This document shows, piece after piece, positions 12,700 through 25,019 of a stretch of 64,000 bases of DNA; positions within the stretch are counted from its first letter, which is position 1, and every line of letters begins with the position of its first letter. The stretch spans positions 35,868,357-35,932,356 of the forward strand of contig CM050690.1 in NCBI GenBank assembly GCA_027574665.1. The letters are read 5' to 3'. Below the pieces are notes generated by a model, which did no database searches, was not told the DNA's origin, and saw nothing but the letters and a program-made list of their open reading frames with translations. The position numbers were made by a program, and so were the translations under genes. The stretch comes from Rhynochetos jubatus (taxonomy: Eukaryota > Chordata > Aves > Eurypygiformes > Rhynochetidae).

Positions 12700-15600
12700 T
12701 TGCTATAAAAACTCTTCCAAAAAACATATTGTCAGAAAGGAGTAAGCTAAGTATATTAATATACGTTAATGAAATAGTCTGGAAAAACATCAAAGCTAGT
12801 TAGGATTTATTCCTCAGTGGTAGCTCAGAACTCCACCTGAGAGCAGATTTCAATAAAATATTTCTTAAGGGATTAAAACTGATGGTTTTAAATTTTCTTT
12901 AGTGAGTTTGTGGAGATGTTAAGGGAACTATATATCCTGTTAATGTAGGGCAGCATGTGGCTGTGATGTGGGAGACAGGGATGTTGCACAATGACGCAGA
13001 AGCTCCCAGGTGCTGTAGCTGCATTACTGCTGACTGCCTTCACAGAAAGTAAATGAAGAAAAAAAAAAAGTCCCTAACTTTGATCAGGTTAGTAAACGAG
13101 TGAGAAAAAACCTCTTTTGTTAGTATCCCAAGTTAAAATTCATTATTTCCTTGTGATAGGGTTTGATATGATGGAATAACCTGAGTTCCGCTGCTTGCAC
13201 TGCTGGCTGCCATGGTTTAGCTGATTTCAGTTAGACAGCCCTTGTTAGGAGTATTGCTTTTCTTGTGTTGAAGACATATGCTCACTCAGAGAAGATCTGA
13301 GTGGAAAAACTTTGTGTTCAAGCTTCAACAGAAACTACACCACAAGTGATGAGAAGCTTTGCTTCCAGAGCAAAATGTTAAATTTTCAGATAAACAGAAA
13401 AATATGAAAAAAATTATCTATCTGTAGAGTTGCCATCTGGTTTCCTTGATCCATGGCTACAGATTTTAGGGCCCATGAGCTGTAGTCAAGATATCTCTCT
13501 GATTTCTTTAATTAGAACACAAGGAATTGTAGACCACCATCAGGCAGGTTCAGTGAGTTTGGCTCCTAGTTCTGTTGATAGCGGGGACAGGACCTACCAA
13601 AACTTTTTAGTCAGTAGACCCTTTCACTTTCATGTATTTCCAAAAAAATATTTGCATGATTTCGATACAGTTCAGAGAACAGCTTCTACACACAAGATGA
13701 GTGTTCTTCATTCTCATTAGCTCATGTGTGCTATAGATATGCTAAGGGTTTTCTGTGCTCTTATTTTCATCAATACTTATTTCCTAACTGGTCATCATGT
13801 GTGTCTGTATAGACATTCTCAGACTGGTTTACACTGGATTTGGTATAGGCAATGCAAAATCAATCCTTAACAGAACTTGATTTAAGGTAAAATAAGAATT
13901 TCTAAGTGCACAAAGTTAAATTATTCTTACTTTAACGTAATCCACCTATAGAGCATGTTTATATGAAATGGATCTAGATAACTTACAGGGTTATAGAGAT
14001 ACATTAAAACTGCAATTTCTTATAAGCTTCAGAATTAAAACTTTGCTTCTTATACAATAGAATTCCTGCAGACTGCACATTCACAAGGCACTTCAGCAGA
14101 AAACACAAAATTCAGAATTTTGTAAATACTGGGAAGCACTTCCTTACCATCCCCTCCACCTCACAAAACTATTTAAAATGTTTGCTTTTTATGTAACTGT
14201 TAAGTAAGCTGAAGTGTCAGAGACAAAGTTGGTTTTCCAAGTTAGCCAGTGGCAGATCAAGGGACTAACTAATTTCACGTCACAAGTCATGAGTTTACAT
14301 GTGACACAGTATGATCAATACCTTGGGGAATGGGGAAGAGAGGGAAAAGGTCGAAGTTTGAACTAAAAATTTCTACACAAAGAACCCTTGTTAAAGCAAT
14401 TTAATATTTTTAGTTTTCCTCATATGTGCATGGGAAAAAAGGGACATCTAATTCAGAAAGTATGGCAAATCATGCCATTGCTGCATACATTTTATTTGGA
14501 GCTAACAAGAAGGATACAGATTTTCACTGTCTTTCATTTGCTGAGGTTAGGAAGGATTCTTGTTCCTCTTTTATTTGGAGGCTATTTAAACCTGATGTTT
14601 GATAAAGCATCCTGCTTTTATTTCTTAACCGACTTGATATACTGGAAAAGAAAGACTGCTACCTTTAGAAGGCTGAAGAATGGAAAGATTACCTTCCTTT
14701 ATGCTTTTTAAAAGAGGGGTGGTGGGAATTAATACCAACCCTTGGCCAGGTCAAAACTCCTATATTTTTAGTGGAAAGAATGTTAAGGAAAATTATTATT
14801 CTGGGAGAAGCAACCTGCTTCATTTTCTGGCTGTCCACCTGGAAAACTCTAATCAGTAGATGGATATTGGCAGGAATTTTCCAGCCTTGTTGATGGTGAA
14901 AGACTGAATCAGTTCACTCAGCCTTTCTGCCTTTCGCCTTTTCAGGAGAAGGCAACTTGGTTCAAGCCCAGCAACTTCTGTGGAAGCATCTTACCAACTT
15001 CACTTTCACTTCCAGAGCAGTGGTTTTAAGTTTTTTCTCATAGAAAATCTCTTCCGTTTCCTCCCAGAAAAGTAAGTTTTTCCACAGAAAATGTTGGCTT
15101 TGTTCAAACATTCTTCAGAGTACTTGGGCAGTTCTGCTTTATAGTCCCTGTGCAACAGAAAACAATCTGTACCCATTTTGTATTTCATCAGCCCCTCTCA
15201 GAAGCAGAAGCTGAGCAGAATCATACACAGCTTTCGAATACATAACTTACTACCGGAAACATTACATTTTAAATCAAGCTGCTTCAATCTGTATTGATGA
15301 AACAACAGACTACTTTTGCTGTCAGTTCAAGAGTGTGTGGTATCTGAGAGAAGTATTGACTTAAAAAATAGGAAGCACTCAAAGTGCATAATGATCTCTG
15401 GCTGCCTGACTTATCCTAAGTACTGTGAAACCATAACCTCTTCTTGAGGCTGCTAGTTGCTCTTCATTCTTTTCAAGCTCCAGTAAAGAAAAGCCCACTT
15501 TGTTTTGTTTAGGATCTTCCTCTGTAACTTTATCCTGACCCATTTTATGAACCTTTTCCCACTTCTCAGTCCTACATTTATCGAGATCAGACTTCATTTT

Positions 15601-15829
15601 TCTTCCCTTCATATACCAACCTTGGAATATGAGTCTTTTTCTCCAGAGAACACATAATAAGGAAAAATATACTCGTATCTCTCAATCTTGATGTGGTTCT
15701 CTGCTGAAAACTTCCTTTTTCCTGTATCTCTTAATTCCTCTCCTCCTTTCCTGTGCATTATTAAGGTTGTTCCTAAATTATTTACTGTAGCTCTGTAAAA
15801 TGTCATTAGTGAGAGTTGTTTCACCGGTG
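12700..15829. other. Unassigned DNA
   Basis: No transposon or gene recognised. Open frames at 13430-13720 and 14388-14711 (plus) and 15379-15824 (minus) have no domain or neighbour support. An isolated B-box-like word, GGTTCAAGCCC, near 14959 lacks a partnered A box and does not fold as a tRNA. Confidence 0.45.
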
Positions 15830-16600
15830 AGGAGAGCTAAAAACTATCTTACAGAGCATTGAAGGAAAGCGAAAGAATGAGAAACAGAGAGGCTGAAGAA
15901 ATATCACTGTTTTGAACAGGGGTAGAGCGTAGAAGCTTGAGGCAGAGGACAGATCATTGGGAGAAAGGGCTGACGTGTGGACAATTGTGCTAAAGAGAGG
16001 CTGAGGATGACAGAAGGAAATACTTGTCACATCAGGGAGGAAAAATAAAGGAACTATACTTGTTTGAAAATAGGAGCATTCGCATAAAAGGCCATTACAA
16101 TGCATCCAGAGACTGGATGGCATTGGATGAGGTAAGAGATGGACTTGTTCAACAAGGCAGAAAAATCAACAGGGTAACCTAAGAAAGAGAGAGCTGACAC
16201 AAATGTTTCAGATGTAATATGTAGAGAGCTAGATCTTGGGTATTGGAATGATGACATAGTTTAAAAATACTTGTAGGTGTCCCATGGAACGTGGGAGAAA
16301 TGAAGATTTTTGGCAGAGCAAAGCTTTGGAAGAGAATAATGGGAGAAAAAGTCATAAAAGAATGATGAGCAACTGATTATGAAAACTTCCTCAGTGAAAC
16401 TCTAAGACACAGTCCTGAAACTGCAGACAGAGGCTATAGCAAAGCAAATATGCATATACATAGAGGAGAGAAATGGGAAATGATACTGAGACAATGGAAC
16501 AGATACTAGGCTTAAAATTAATTCAAGGAATGAAAAAAATGGAAAGGAGGGGGAAATAGATGATTAAAAAAGTCTTTAAAGAATACAGTAATGTCTGAAA
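15830..16600 (+). other. Purine-skewed stretch (plus strand)
   Basis: For about 770 bp the plus strand is dominated by A and G (recurrent GAGAGGCTGA, GGGAGAAA, GAAAGAGAGAG, GGAAAGGAGGGGGAAATAG). There is no tandem unit. Minus-strand frames here (15821-16123, 16054-16257) are Ser/Pro/Phe-rich because of the skew, not because of coding. It may be an old transcribed or replication-skewed segment, or an unrecognised repeat. Confidence 0.45.
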
Positions 16601-18552
16601 AATGTGGAAACATCTTTCCCCCCTTTTCTTTTTCCCTCCAGTAAACCATTTTCTACTAGAATTTTAAAGTACCCTTAGCTTCATCCTCCTTTAACATTAT
16701 TTTGTGCCTCCGTGGTATCATCTATATGGTCTTTAGTTAAAAACTGATGTGGTGTATTCTCAATTTTTGGACCTTGTACCATATACTTAGTTTTCCTGTA
16801 AACATTGGACCATATTGTACAGGCAGTGCAGATATTTAACATCTTTTTCAGGTACTAGCAGATAGTAACTGTAAAGCAGCCATAGGATGTTCAGGCTAAG
16901 ACATAAAAAGGTAAATTTTCCAAGCTGTATGCAAGTATAAAATGTGCAAATCCATTTATTCACTAATGGAGTTTATCCTTAGCTCCCTGTGCACAGCTTT
17001 GCAAATTTACTTACAAATGACCATACTGTAAAACACAGGCTACTCCTGTGGGATAACTCTTCTTTTTTTTTTTTTTTTTCCCTCTCAGTAGGTAATTAAT
17101 ACTTAGATGAGTAATACGTTTAGATTGCAAGTAACTATTAATGTCAAAACCTGGTATGCTTTAGAGTGACACATTCGCTGAATCTTTGTTAAACTGCAGC
17201 AGTCTAATCCTTTTTGCCCTCCTTTGGCAAGTTTACCATGGAATTTAATATTGCACTTGTGTGGAATTATGCCTCAGAATTGCAGATTGAGAGACTGCAC
17301 ATGAATGTTGCATAAGAAATGGAGAATTAAAGACTGAGGATATAAGTGTGTAGTATGGTTTCCTATGATTAAAATAGACTGAATTTGACAGATCATTTTT
17401 GATCTGTATTAAAAAAAAAGGAAAAAAATAACCAAAAAAAACCCCAAACCCCAATAACCCAATAAACACTTTTATCAAGATTACTTCGAACACAGGCATG
17501 AAAGCCAGAAATACAATGTATTTGCTGTAACACCCAATTTGCCTCCCAGGGTGGAATCTTTCACAGGGATATCTGCATGTGTATTTGGAAAGATTTGGTG
17601 AGAAATACTGAATTGTTTGAAAACTTTGTGAGCACTTTATTTAAAAACAATGTTATAGTCCAGACCGTCCTACAAAGAGTTAACACATCATGTTCCCCTC
17701 CCCTTGAATATTATACATAAGCAAAACCTGAAACATTCTTAGACAAATATGTATATTTGAAAGCCTGTCTGTAAGCTAGTGTGAAGGTCAGGTGTTTGAG
17801 GGATTAAGAGTCAAAGGAGTTACACGAGAAATATCTTCTGCATCTTTGTTTCATGGCCAAACTTGGCTGACCAGGTTCTTCCAGTATCACATGCATTCTG
17901 GTAAGATCTCCAGCTTCCAGCACATAAAAGTGGAGTGCCAATAGGCTTCAGACTACTCTGTTCTGAACCACATCCGGAAAACGCTCACTTGGAATATTTA
18001 TAATTAGGAATCTGATTTGTCATACTGGGGAGAGGTGAATGTTTTGATTGTAAATTAGAGGAGAACCCTTGGAGGTAAGACTTTGAACAGGAAAGGCCCA
18101 TCATTGTAGCGATATTCTTCAATCCCATCAGGTGGTCAGACAAGCAGACCGAAGACTGAGCCATTTGCCAGAAGGGAGTGACAGTTTGTTTGCTATGACA
18201 GATGACATTTTAGTTTCATGACAGGCTTATTTCATGAAAGGAATCACTTCCTACAAACATTTCAAGATAACAGTTTTCTTTTTTGTATATGATTTTGTGG
18301 CAAGCCAAACAAAACAATGGAGTAAAACATTATTCTAGACTGCTTTAATTTTTTTTTCATTTGATTATATATGATAGCATGCACTTAGTATTTCTGGAGT
18401 TCTGTTCACTATACAGCCTTCCACAAAAGTTGCTTTTAAAATTCCCTTTTGTTGCTGGGTTCATGTGAAATTAAATTATAAAGCCCAGAGGTTTACAAAA
18501 CTCGGCTGCTACTTTCATAGGTAAAAACTCAAGAATCTGAAGCTTGCCCTCC
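16601..18552. other. Unassigned DNA with two simple-sequence tracts
   Basis: T17 at 17063-17079 is followed by CCCTCTCAG and so looks like an acceptor, but the sequence after it is closed by stops. An A-rich tract with CC interruptions lies at 17410-17466 (listed separately). Nothing else is recognised. Confidence 0.45.
17410..17466 (+). repeat. A-rich tract with CC interruptions
   Basis: Runs of A interrupted by GG and CC (AAAAAAAAAGG, ACCAAAAAAAACCCC, CCAATAACCCAATAAAC). The same style recurs at 26573, 40152, 55422 and 61131, always with A on the plus strand. Confidence 0.75.
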
Positions 18553-18745
18553 CTTCTTCAAAGACCATCTAGTTCCAACCCTCTGTCATGGGCAGAGACA
18601 CCCTCCACTAGACCAGGTTGCTCAAAGCCTCATCCAGTCAGGCCTTGAACACTTCCAGGGATGGGGCATCCACAGCTTCTCTGGGCAACCTGTTCCAGTG
18701 TCTCACCACCCTCTCTGTGAACAATTTCATCCTGATGTTCAAAAT
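18553..18745 (-). mobile_element. CR1 LINE 3' end fragment, both ends trimmed
   Basis: Read on minus it is the CR1 3' block: plus-strand words AGTTCCAACCCTCTGTCATG, TAGACCAGGTTGCTCAAAGC, CTTCCAGGGATGGGGCATCC and GGGCAACCTGTTCCAGTGTC. The usual terminal CATAGAATCATAGAAT and about 25 bp next to it are missing on the left. On the right homology fades at about 18745, where the copy is 5'-truncated. No coding potential remains beyond tail codons. Confidence 0.93.
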
Positions 18746-21700
18746 GTATGTTCATGACCAGAATTAAAAACCTTTGAGAGACATGGAGATTTGTCATCCT
18801 GCAATTCTAGCACAAACTAATTCACTTTTAGCTCTGATTGAGTTAAATGTGATGAAAAATATACTTAAGCTATATTTGTTTCTGAACATAGTTAGGAGCT
18901 TTGAAATGGAAACTAGACTGGGAGGAAGGTCCATGTTTTATTTGAAAAGTAATCTCTGTTGTGCAAATAATAATAATGCCACTTCCAGAAAATAATTTTT
19001 TTGTGATGAAGAACAATCCACACCATGAAAGAGATACAATTTCCTCTTCTTTCCTTATCTTACCCTGTGAGGTTTTTCAATAAGGTGAAGATCTGCCATC
19101 ACAGAGAAAGTGTAATTTTGACAATTAACATAACTGGTTTTTGTGTTCTTTTGAGGATAAAGGAAAATGTGGATGGACTGCTTATCCCTCAATGAAGGCA
19201 GACACCATAACATTACAATTGAAAATAGAATCATGCAGAAGCTCCTGGGAGGTTCAGACTTTTTAAATCATATTATACATATATTCATAACATTTATGTG
19301 TGTGTCAATTCAGTCTTTACAATACAAATTGGAATGCAATCAAATATGATAGAGGTTGAATAACACACTAGGATAAACAATGTTGTCTGGTGGGAAAACA
19401 GGTAAATGGAAACTCTTTGAACAGCAAAATCTCCAAGACTTTCATTAGCTCACTTCTGCACAAAGTGCAAGTGTCTTCAGAGCTTATGACAGGCACAGTG
19501 TGGAATTACGCTTACATGATGCTCAGCTTTATTTTAAAGTTGTTTGTTAAAATCACCATGACAGTTCTGCAAAGAGAAATGAAAGCAAATGCCTTTTTGA
19601 AGGTTTGACCCTGAAATAAATGAGAAAGACTTGGCAAATGCTGCTGTGAACTGCAAAACATGAAAAGTAAGAAATTCTGTAGGTCTCCAGTTGTGACAGC
19701 TCAAGAGTACTATATTTATCTAGATGGGAGGAGAATGCTAAGAGCAGCAGACTGTGCTGGATGTTGAATGGCATAAGGCAGCTGGATAGATATCCTGGAC
19801 TACCACAGCAGTGGGATTTTTCTAGGAGAAAACAGAATGACATGTCTATCACAGCCCCACTTAAATGAGAACAATTCACTGCTCTCTTTTTAAATACTCT
19901 GTTCTCTATTCCATAAAGCGTGTTTGTAAGGCAAGATTGAAGGAGGAGAGCCTGTCCCATTGAAATGGACCTAATGTCATCTCTACACAAGCTCCTGTAC
20001 TTATTTTTGTGATTTTAAAATGTTATTTGAAACTTCCAGTCTGAGTGAGGACAGGGTACTCTACTAGTGACAACTGAGTGAATTCACTGAGCTCAACACC
20101 TTCTCGCTGAATTAATAAAAATCAAATGAAAAAAGCAATCTGATTAAATTATGTGTGCCTTTTCCTATGCCGGTGGAGCTTAACTAAGCAAACAGAAGCA
20201 GTGAAGTAAATCAGTGTTGGTTTATTAAAGATCAGAATTCAATATCTCAATAGTTGAAGGGCTTATGCATCAGTGTTCTCACTGTTTAGCTTCTCTATGA
20301 AAAGAAAGTAAACACAATGGCACTGTGGGGACTCTTGTTAGGAAAGTGACACTTAGGGAAGCCTAGTTTCCTTCAATGGAAGATGCTGCCCTAACTTTTA
20401 CTTCTTGTCTCTTGCCAAAAGATTATCATGAAAACAAAAATCTTAATATTGTTTGCTGATGGTTATGTCATCCTCTGTAACAGAAGCATTCTCCTTGAAA
20501 TATCCTTAGGACTTGCAGATAGAAATGTCCCTTACCTTGGCTACTTTTAATACTCTTATCTGCACAAATACAGATTCTCCCTCAATTGATCTTAGTGCAC
20601 CATCAAGACAGCAGATTTTCTGAGAGGGGAGGAAGTTAAGGATGCTTAATCTAGTCTTTAGGACTCTCAAAGTTTATACATTGCAAGATTTCACTCTAAG
20701 TATTAGGGGGCTCATAGGACATCTCCAGAGAATTTACTGTAGTCTGGAAGGTGGAAAAGATGTCAGTTAACTCATTCTTAGTGATGTAAGTAAGACCTGA
20801 CTTCTGCAAATTTAGAAAATCGAAATACCTGTTCCTCATGACTGGGGTTGGTTGATGGCTTTATTATGATAAGACCAAGTACAGACTGAGAATTTAAAAT
20901 GTTCCTTTCATACCTGCCTCATACTAATAACGATCAACCTCCATACCTAACAAAGGACATCATACATGCTGTGCTGAACTATGCTTCCTGGTACATTTGT
21001 AGAAGCTACCCATCTCTCCCTCAGAAAGCACTTCTATAGGCAGGCAGTTTTCCAAGTTACATTAGAAGTAATATATTTTGTCTGCAGATACAAACTCACA
21101 TACTGGAACAAAATTATAGTTCTGTAAAATAATTGTATATGTAATGCCTAAGAGGTATATAGGAATGAGTTAAGGATCTGTCTTTGGTGCTAGTATTCAA
21201 TATTGTATTAATATGCAGTGAACAGTTTTTTCCTCTCTCCTCTTTTTGTTGGCAGTCACAACCTGAGCAAAGCCTTGGTAATTGTACTTTGCTGCTGCTT
21301 TTATCTGTTGTCTCAAGAAGACAGAGTTCAGAGGCACCCTGTCACAGAGATAAGCAATCAAGTACACAGACACAATGGTCTTTAGAAGCATAGCTCCATC
21401 TGCTTATGTAGTGGGAACCACTTGGCACACGTGATGCTTTGTGTAAACTGAAGAACCTTCGTGCACTGCTTTTGCATGCTGCCTTGATGTAGACTCGTTC
21501 CAGAGAGGCACGAAGTTCCTAGCTGTGAATTTTATTTGCTGCTTTGATGCTTATGCTTCAAAACTTGAAGAGATCAGTGAAGACTACATTGACGGAGACA
21601 GGCAGTAATGAAGTTATTTTCTTGGGTAAAAGTTAGGTCCAAACCATAAGTGAGCTTGGCAGGAACTGTCTCTAAATAAGTGATTTCCAGAAAGCTAGGA

Positions 21701-23052
21701 TAAATGCCACATTGTGTATTATGTGTGATAAAAGTAAGGGTCATCCTCAGAGCTTCTTGGAAATGTTCTACTAAAGCAGAATTTGTGGTGTCCTGGAAAG
21801 CCACATGTTCTAGTGCAGACAGCTGCTCTGTCTGCAGCTTCTGGACAGGCATGTCATACGACACACCTGCCCTCAAAGTGTCAGCTGCTGCTGAGGAAAA
21901 CTGATGTTCTTCTATTAGCAATGATAAATGAGAATAAGTGTTACTGTCACGAGCAGATACAAAGAAATAAGAAAATATGAAATGATTCGTCTCTCCTGGC
22001 TAGTGGGATAACATTAAAGTTTTGTGTTCAGCCCAGTTAATAGTAAACTTACATAGCAAAGAAACACCAGTTTTCCTTTGAAAAACTGCATGAATTTGTG
22101 TGGATTGAAAAACACTCGTGTGGGGTGGTGACTTTCAGAACAGATGAATTCAAGGAATGAATTCTTATCTGTGCCTTTGACATGTGGGGAGAAATTACAC
22201 CTGAAGTTTCTTCTTGCAGACTGAAGAATCTGGGAATGATCTTGAAAGATAAGATTATTATTACTTTTGCAAGTCCTGGATGGCAAGGGAATCTAACAAG
22301 AAAATTCCGTCTGAATGTGCAGAGTCAAGAAAGGGGTAGAGGCAAGCAAAAGGCGAGGGTTGTGAAGGGCGAGACAGACCACTTTGCATCTCAGCCTCCA
22401 AAAGCACAAAAGTTTCATTGCTGTCATTGTGCACAATGTTGGTGGGAGATTTTGTCTACTGAAATTCATCTATGGAAAAGTCTTGGTATGTTTGGGGCTT
22501 TTTTCAGTGGTGGCCAAGTTTACAGAGAGCAGGGTATGAGTATTTCTATGGCAATATAAGAAAACAAGTTAATATCTACTGACAAGTTCCCTCCTAAAAG
22601 CTAAAGTGTCTCTCCATTCCATTCAATGTCAGGTTTTAGCCTTATATTAAAGACAATCTGAGATCTCACCTTGCTCATTCAGACCCTTTCTAGGCTCTTG
22701 TAAAGTCAGTAATCAATCTCAATAGTTCCTTCGTGGAAATATGTGAAGAAAACTAAGTGGAAATCTCATTTGAACAACAAGAAGCAATAAATACAGCAGA
22801 GAAACATTAAATTGACGGTTATTTTCTCAATAACCTGAAAAAGAAGATAACCTTTTTACTTCTATGCTAGAAGACATCTGAGTTACCTGACCTGCTGTAG
22901 TTTTTGATAAGGTTTAGAATTTCTTGCCATATGTAAAAAGGGCAGGACAGGAGAAGCTAACGTCACTAATGGAGTCTATGTACAGTGTTAATGTCTAAGT
23001 GTCAATATATAAAATGTAAAGGTTCTAATGTCGAAACATTAACACTAGTCAG
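18746..23052. other. Unassigned DNA, free of recognised transposons
   Basis: The best exon-like signal is a long pyrimidine tract ending in GGCAG at 21226-21255, but no good donor or conserved frame follows it. Open frames at 19553-19990 (minus, 145 codons), 21574-21921 (minus, 115 codons) and 22182-22559 (plus, 125 codons) are unrecognised. No gene is called. Confidence 0.45.
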
Positions 23053-23089
23053 AAAAAAAAAAAAAAAAAAAAAAAAAAAGGAAAGAATC
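23053..23089 (+). repeat. A37 homopolymer
   Basis: An uninterrupted run of 37 A, the longest homopolymer in the window. Nothing upstream on plus resembles a processed transcript, so it is scored as a simple repeat; it may be polymorphic or length-uncertain in the assembly. Confidence 0.9.
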
Positions 23090-23194
23090 ACAACACACAA
23101 AAGCTAGCTTGGTCAGATGAGCTGTCTCCTAAATGCTAGGACGGTTCCTTTGATAGCACCTGCTCTCATTCAGAAGACTGTGTATTCAATCCCC

Positions 23195-23265
23195 TTAGCA
23201 GAAGCTGGGCTTGAACCCAGTGCTGACTATACAATCCATTACTAAATAAATGCTGGCTGGTTGGT
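23195..23265 (-). mobile_element. Possible tRNA-derived SINE relic (MIR-like head)
   Basis: On plus, AGCAGAAGCTGGGCTTGAAC followed by CCAGTGCTGACT resembles the reverse complement of a tRNA-type SINE around its B box (read on minus, CTGGGTTCAAGCCCAG). The similarity to the reverse complement of the MIR head continues weakly to about 23265. The stretch is short, the MIR core is not visible beside it, and an isolated tRNA-like fossil is an alternative. Confidence 0.35.
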
Positions 23266-25019
23266 AGCCATACTGACCTTTAGTTGAAATACTGAAATCC
23301 TCTTGCCAACATTCCCACCTCCTGCTTAATTGGCACTGTATAAAATGTGTTTCCAAGGGAGTGTACAACAGCAGTCATGGTCGCCTGCAGTATTAACACA
23401 GCAAAAGAAGCATGTAATTTATTCCTCTGAAAAATGGATGTGTAATAAAATCCAGTATAATAAATCTCTTTCTGCAAGGATTATGATGACTCCATGTAGG
23501 CAGACCATGGTCTATTTACACAGTACTTGCTTCATCCAAGAAACTCTTTTGGTTTTGTACCAAAGTCTTAGTGATGCACTTAGGTGGCAGCACAGCCCAC
23601 CTTTTATTAACACTCAATTTATCATTTTTGTTGAGAGAAATTAGTCTTGTTATTAAAATTATCTGGAAATAGGAAGCTGATTGCTGATGCTACCATTTCC
23701 ATCCAGTAAGACTTAAATAATTTGCTGAAACTATTGAAAATATTTTAACATTTAAAATAAATATGAAGTAATGACCTGAAAGAAAATACAAATTGTTTCA
23801 ATTAAGGGCTGGAGTTAGAACCATGCACTGGCAGAACATTAATAATGGAATTAATTAAATCAATGAATTTTAGTGTAGTTTTTAGAGTTAGTGTTTAGGC
23901 TGAAACTCTGAGTGTACTTCTCTTACCAAATATCATAGGAAAAATTACTACTTTATATTGGTGCAACAGTTTCTATAGAAATCATCCTTAATACTCTAAA
24001 GCAATCTAATGGGTTTTCTTTAGAAGATTATTTTTTTAATACATCCAGCTCTTTTTACTCTGAAAGTTAAGAAAGGACATTCCCTCTCCCTCTGCCACTA
24101 AAAAAAAGGCCTGTCGACAAATATGGTAATTGATTATATGCAAAAGTTACCTTTGAAACATACTGCCTGTATTTATAGGCATCTTTCAGTGTAGCAGGTG
24201 GAAACAGAAGAAGCATCAGATGAATGTTCAGCTCCCTGGAGGCCACTAGCAAATGCTTCAAAGGTCTCCCTAGGGAGGAAAAATAGCATCTTACAGCAGA
24301 AGTCACAAATTTGCAAGTCTTCCAGGCAAATTATAAAATTGAATGATTCAGCCCCACTAGAAAACTCACCATGTTTACCAAGATGTGTCACCATTATAAA
24401 ATGTCACTTTTTCTGCCTGTGAAGCTTCAAAAATGGAACATTCAGTGTGTTCCTGCAAAGTTGGAAAGAAAATCAAATTATATTTAATGTTTTTCGCCCA
24501 CCTATGCACATACTTTTGTCTCAACACCCATGTAAATATTTTTTGATAACCCTATGGATCTTATATGATAAACATAATTTCATTTACAATAGAAAATAGA
24601 GAAGAGATTAAGTCAAAGTACTTACCCACTGAGGCACATCCATCAGGCCCATGATTGTTTCCTGCTCACAACTAAGCAGATATTGATGTATCTCATTTAG
24701 TGAATCAGAATAATCTCCTTATAGACAGAAATACTTACCTTTTGCTATTTCCCCCTGTAAGTAGAAATTAATATGCTTCGATCTTTAACCTCCACCTGGA
24801 CATAAAGAGAACAGAGAGCCTTGCTTTGCCATGCAGCCCACTGGATGAAACCCTGAGTATTCGCACTGCAGCTGGCTCCACATCCCTCCGCACTGTCATC
24901 CGTGACACTGAAATCCTCCCATTGCTTTCATTGTGGCAAGAATTCCTCAACATACAGAACTTGACCCCGGTGCCTTTAGCTTCAGCAGAAGGATGTTGCC
25001 TCTTGAAGCCATGAGGGAA
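23266..25019. other. Unassigned DNA
   Basis: No repeat or gene recognised. Overlapping frames at 24067-24422 and 24768-25058 have no family signature. Confidence 0.45.

Noticed and set aside
14955-14975. B-box-like GGTTCAAGCCC
   Set aside because: No A box at a suitable distance and no cloverleaf; not a tRNA or a recognisable SINE.
17061-17089. T17 plus CCCTCTCAG as a splice acceptor
   Set aside because: Produced by a homopolymer; stops follow in the next bases and no donor is evident.
22984-23046. 11-bp perfect inverted repeat (AGTGTTAATGT / ACATTAACACT) just before the A37 run
   Set aside because: About one such pair at this spacing is expected by chance in 64 kb; the 41-nt loop shows no hairpin-RNA character.
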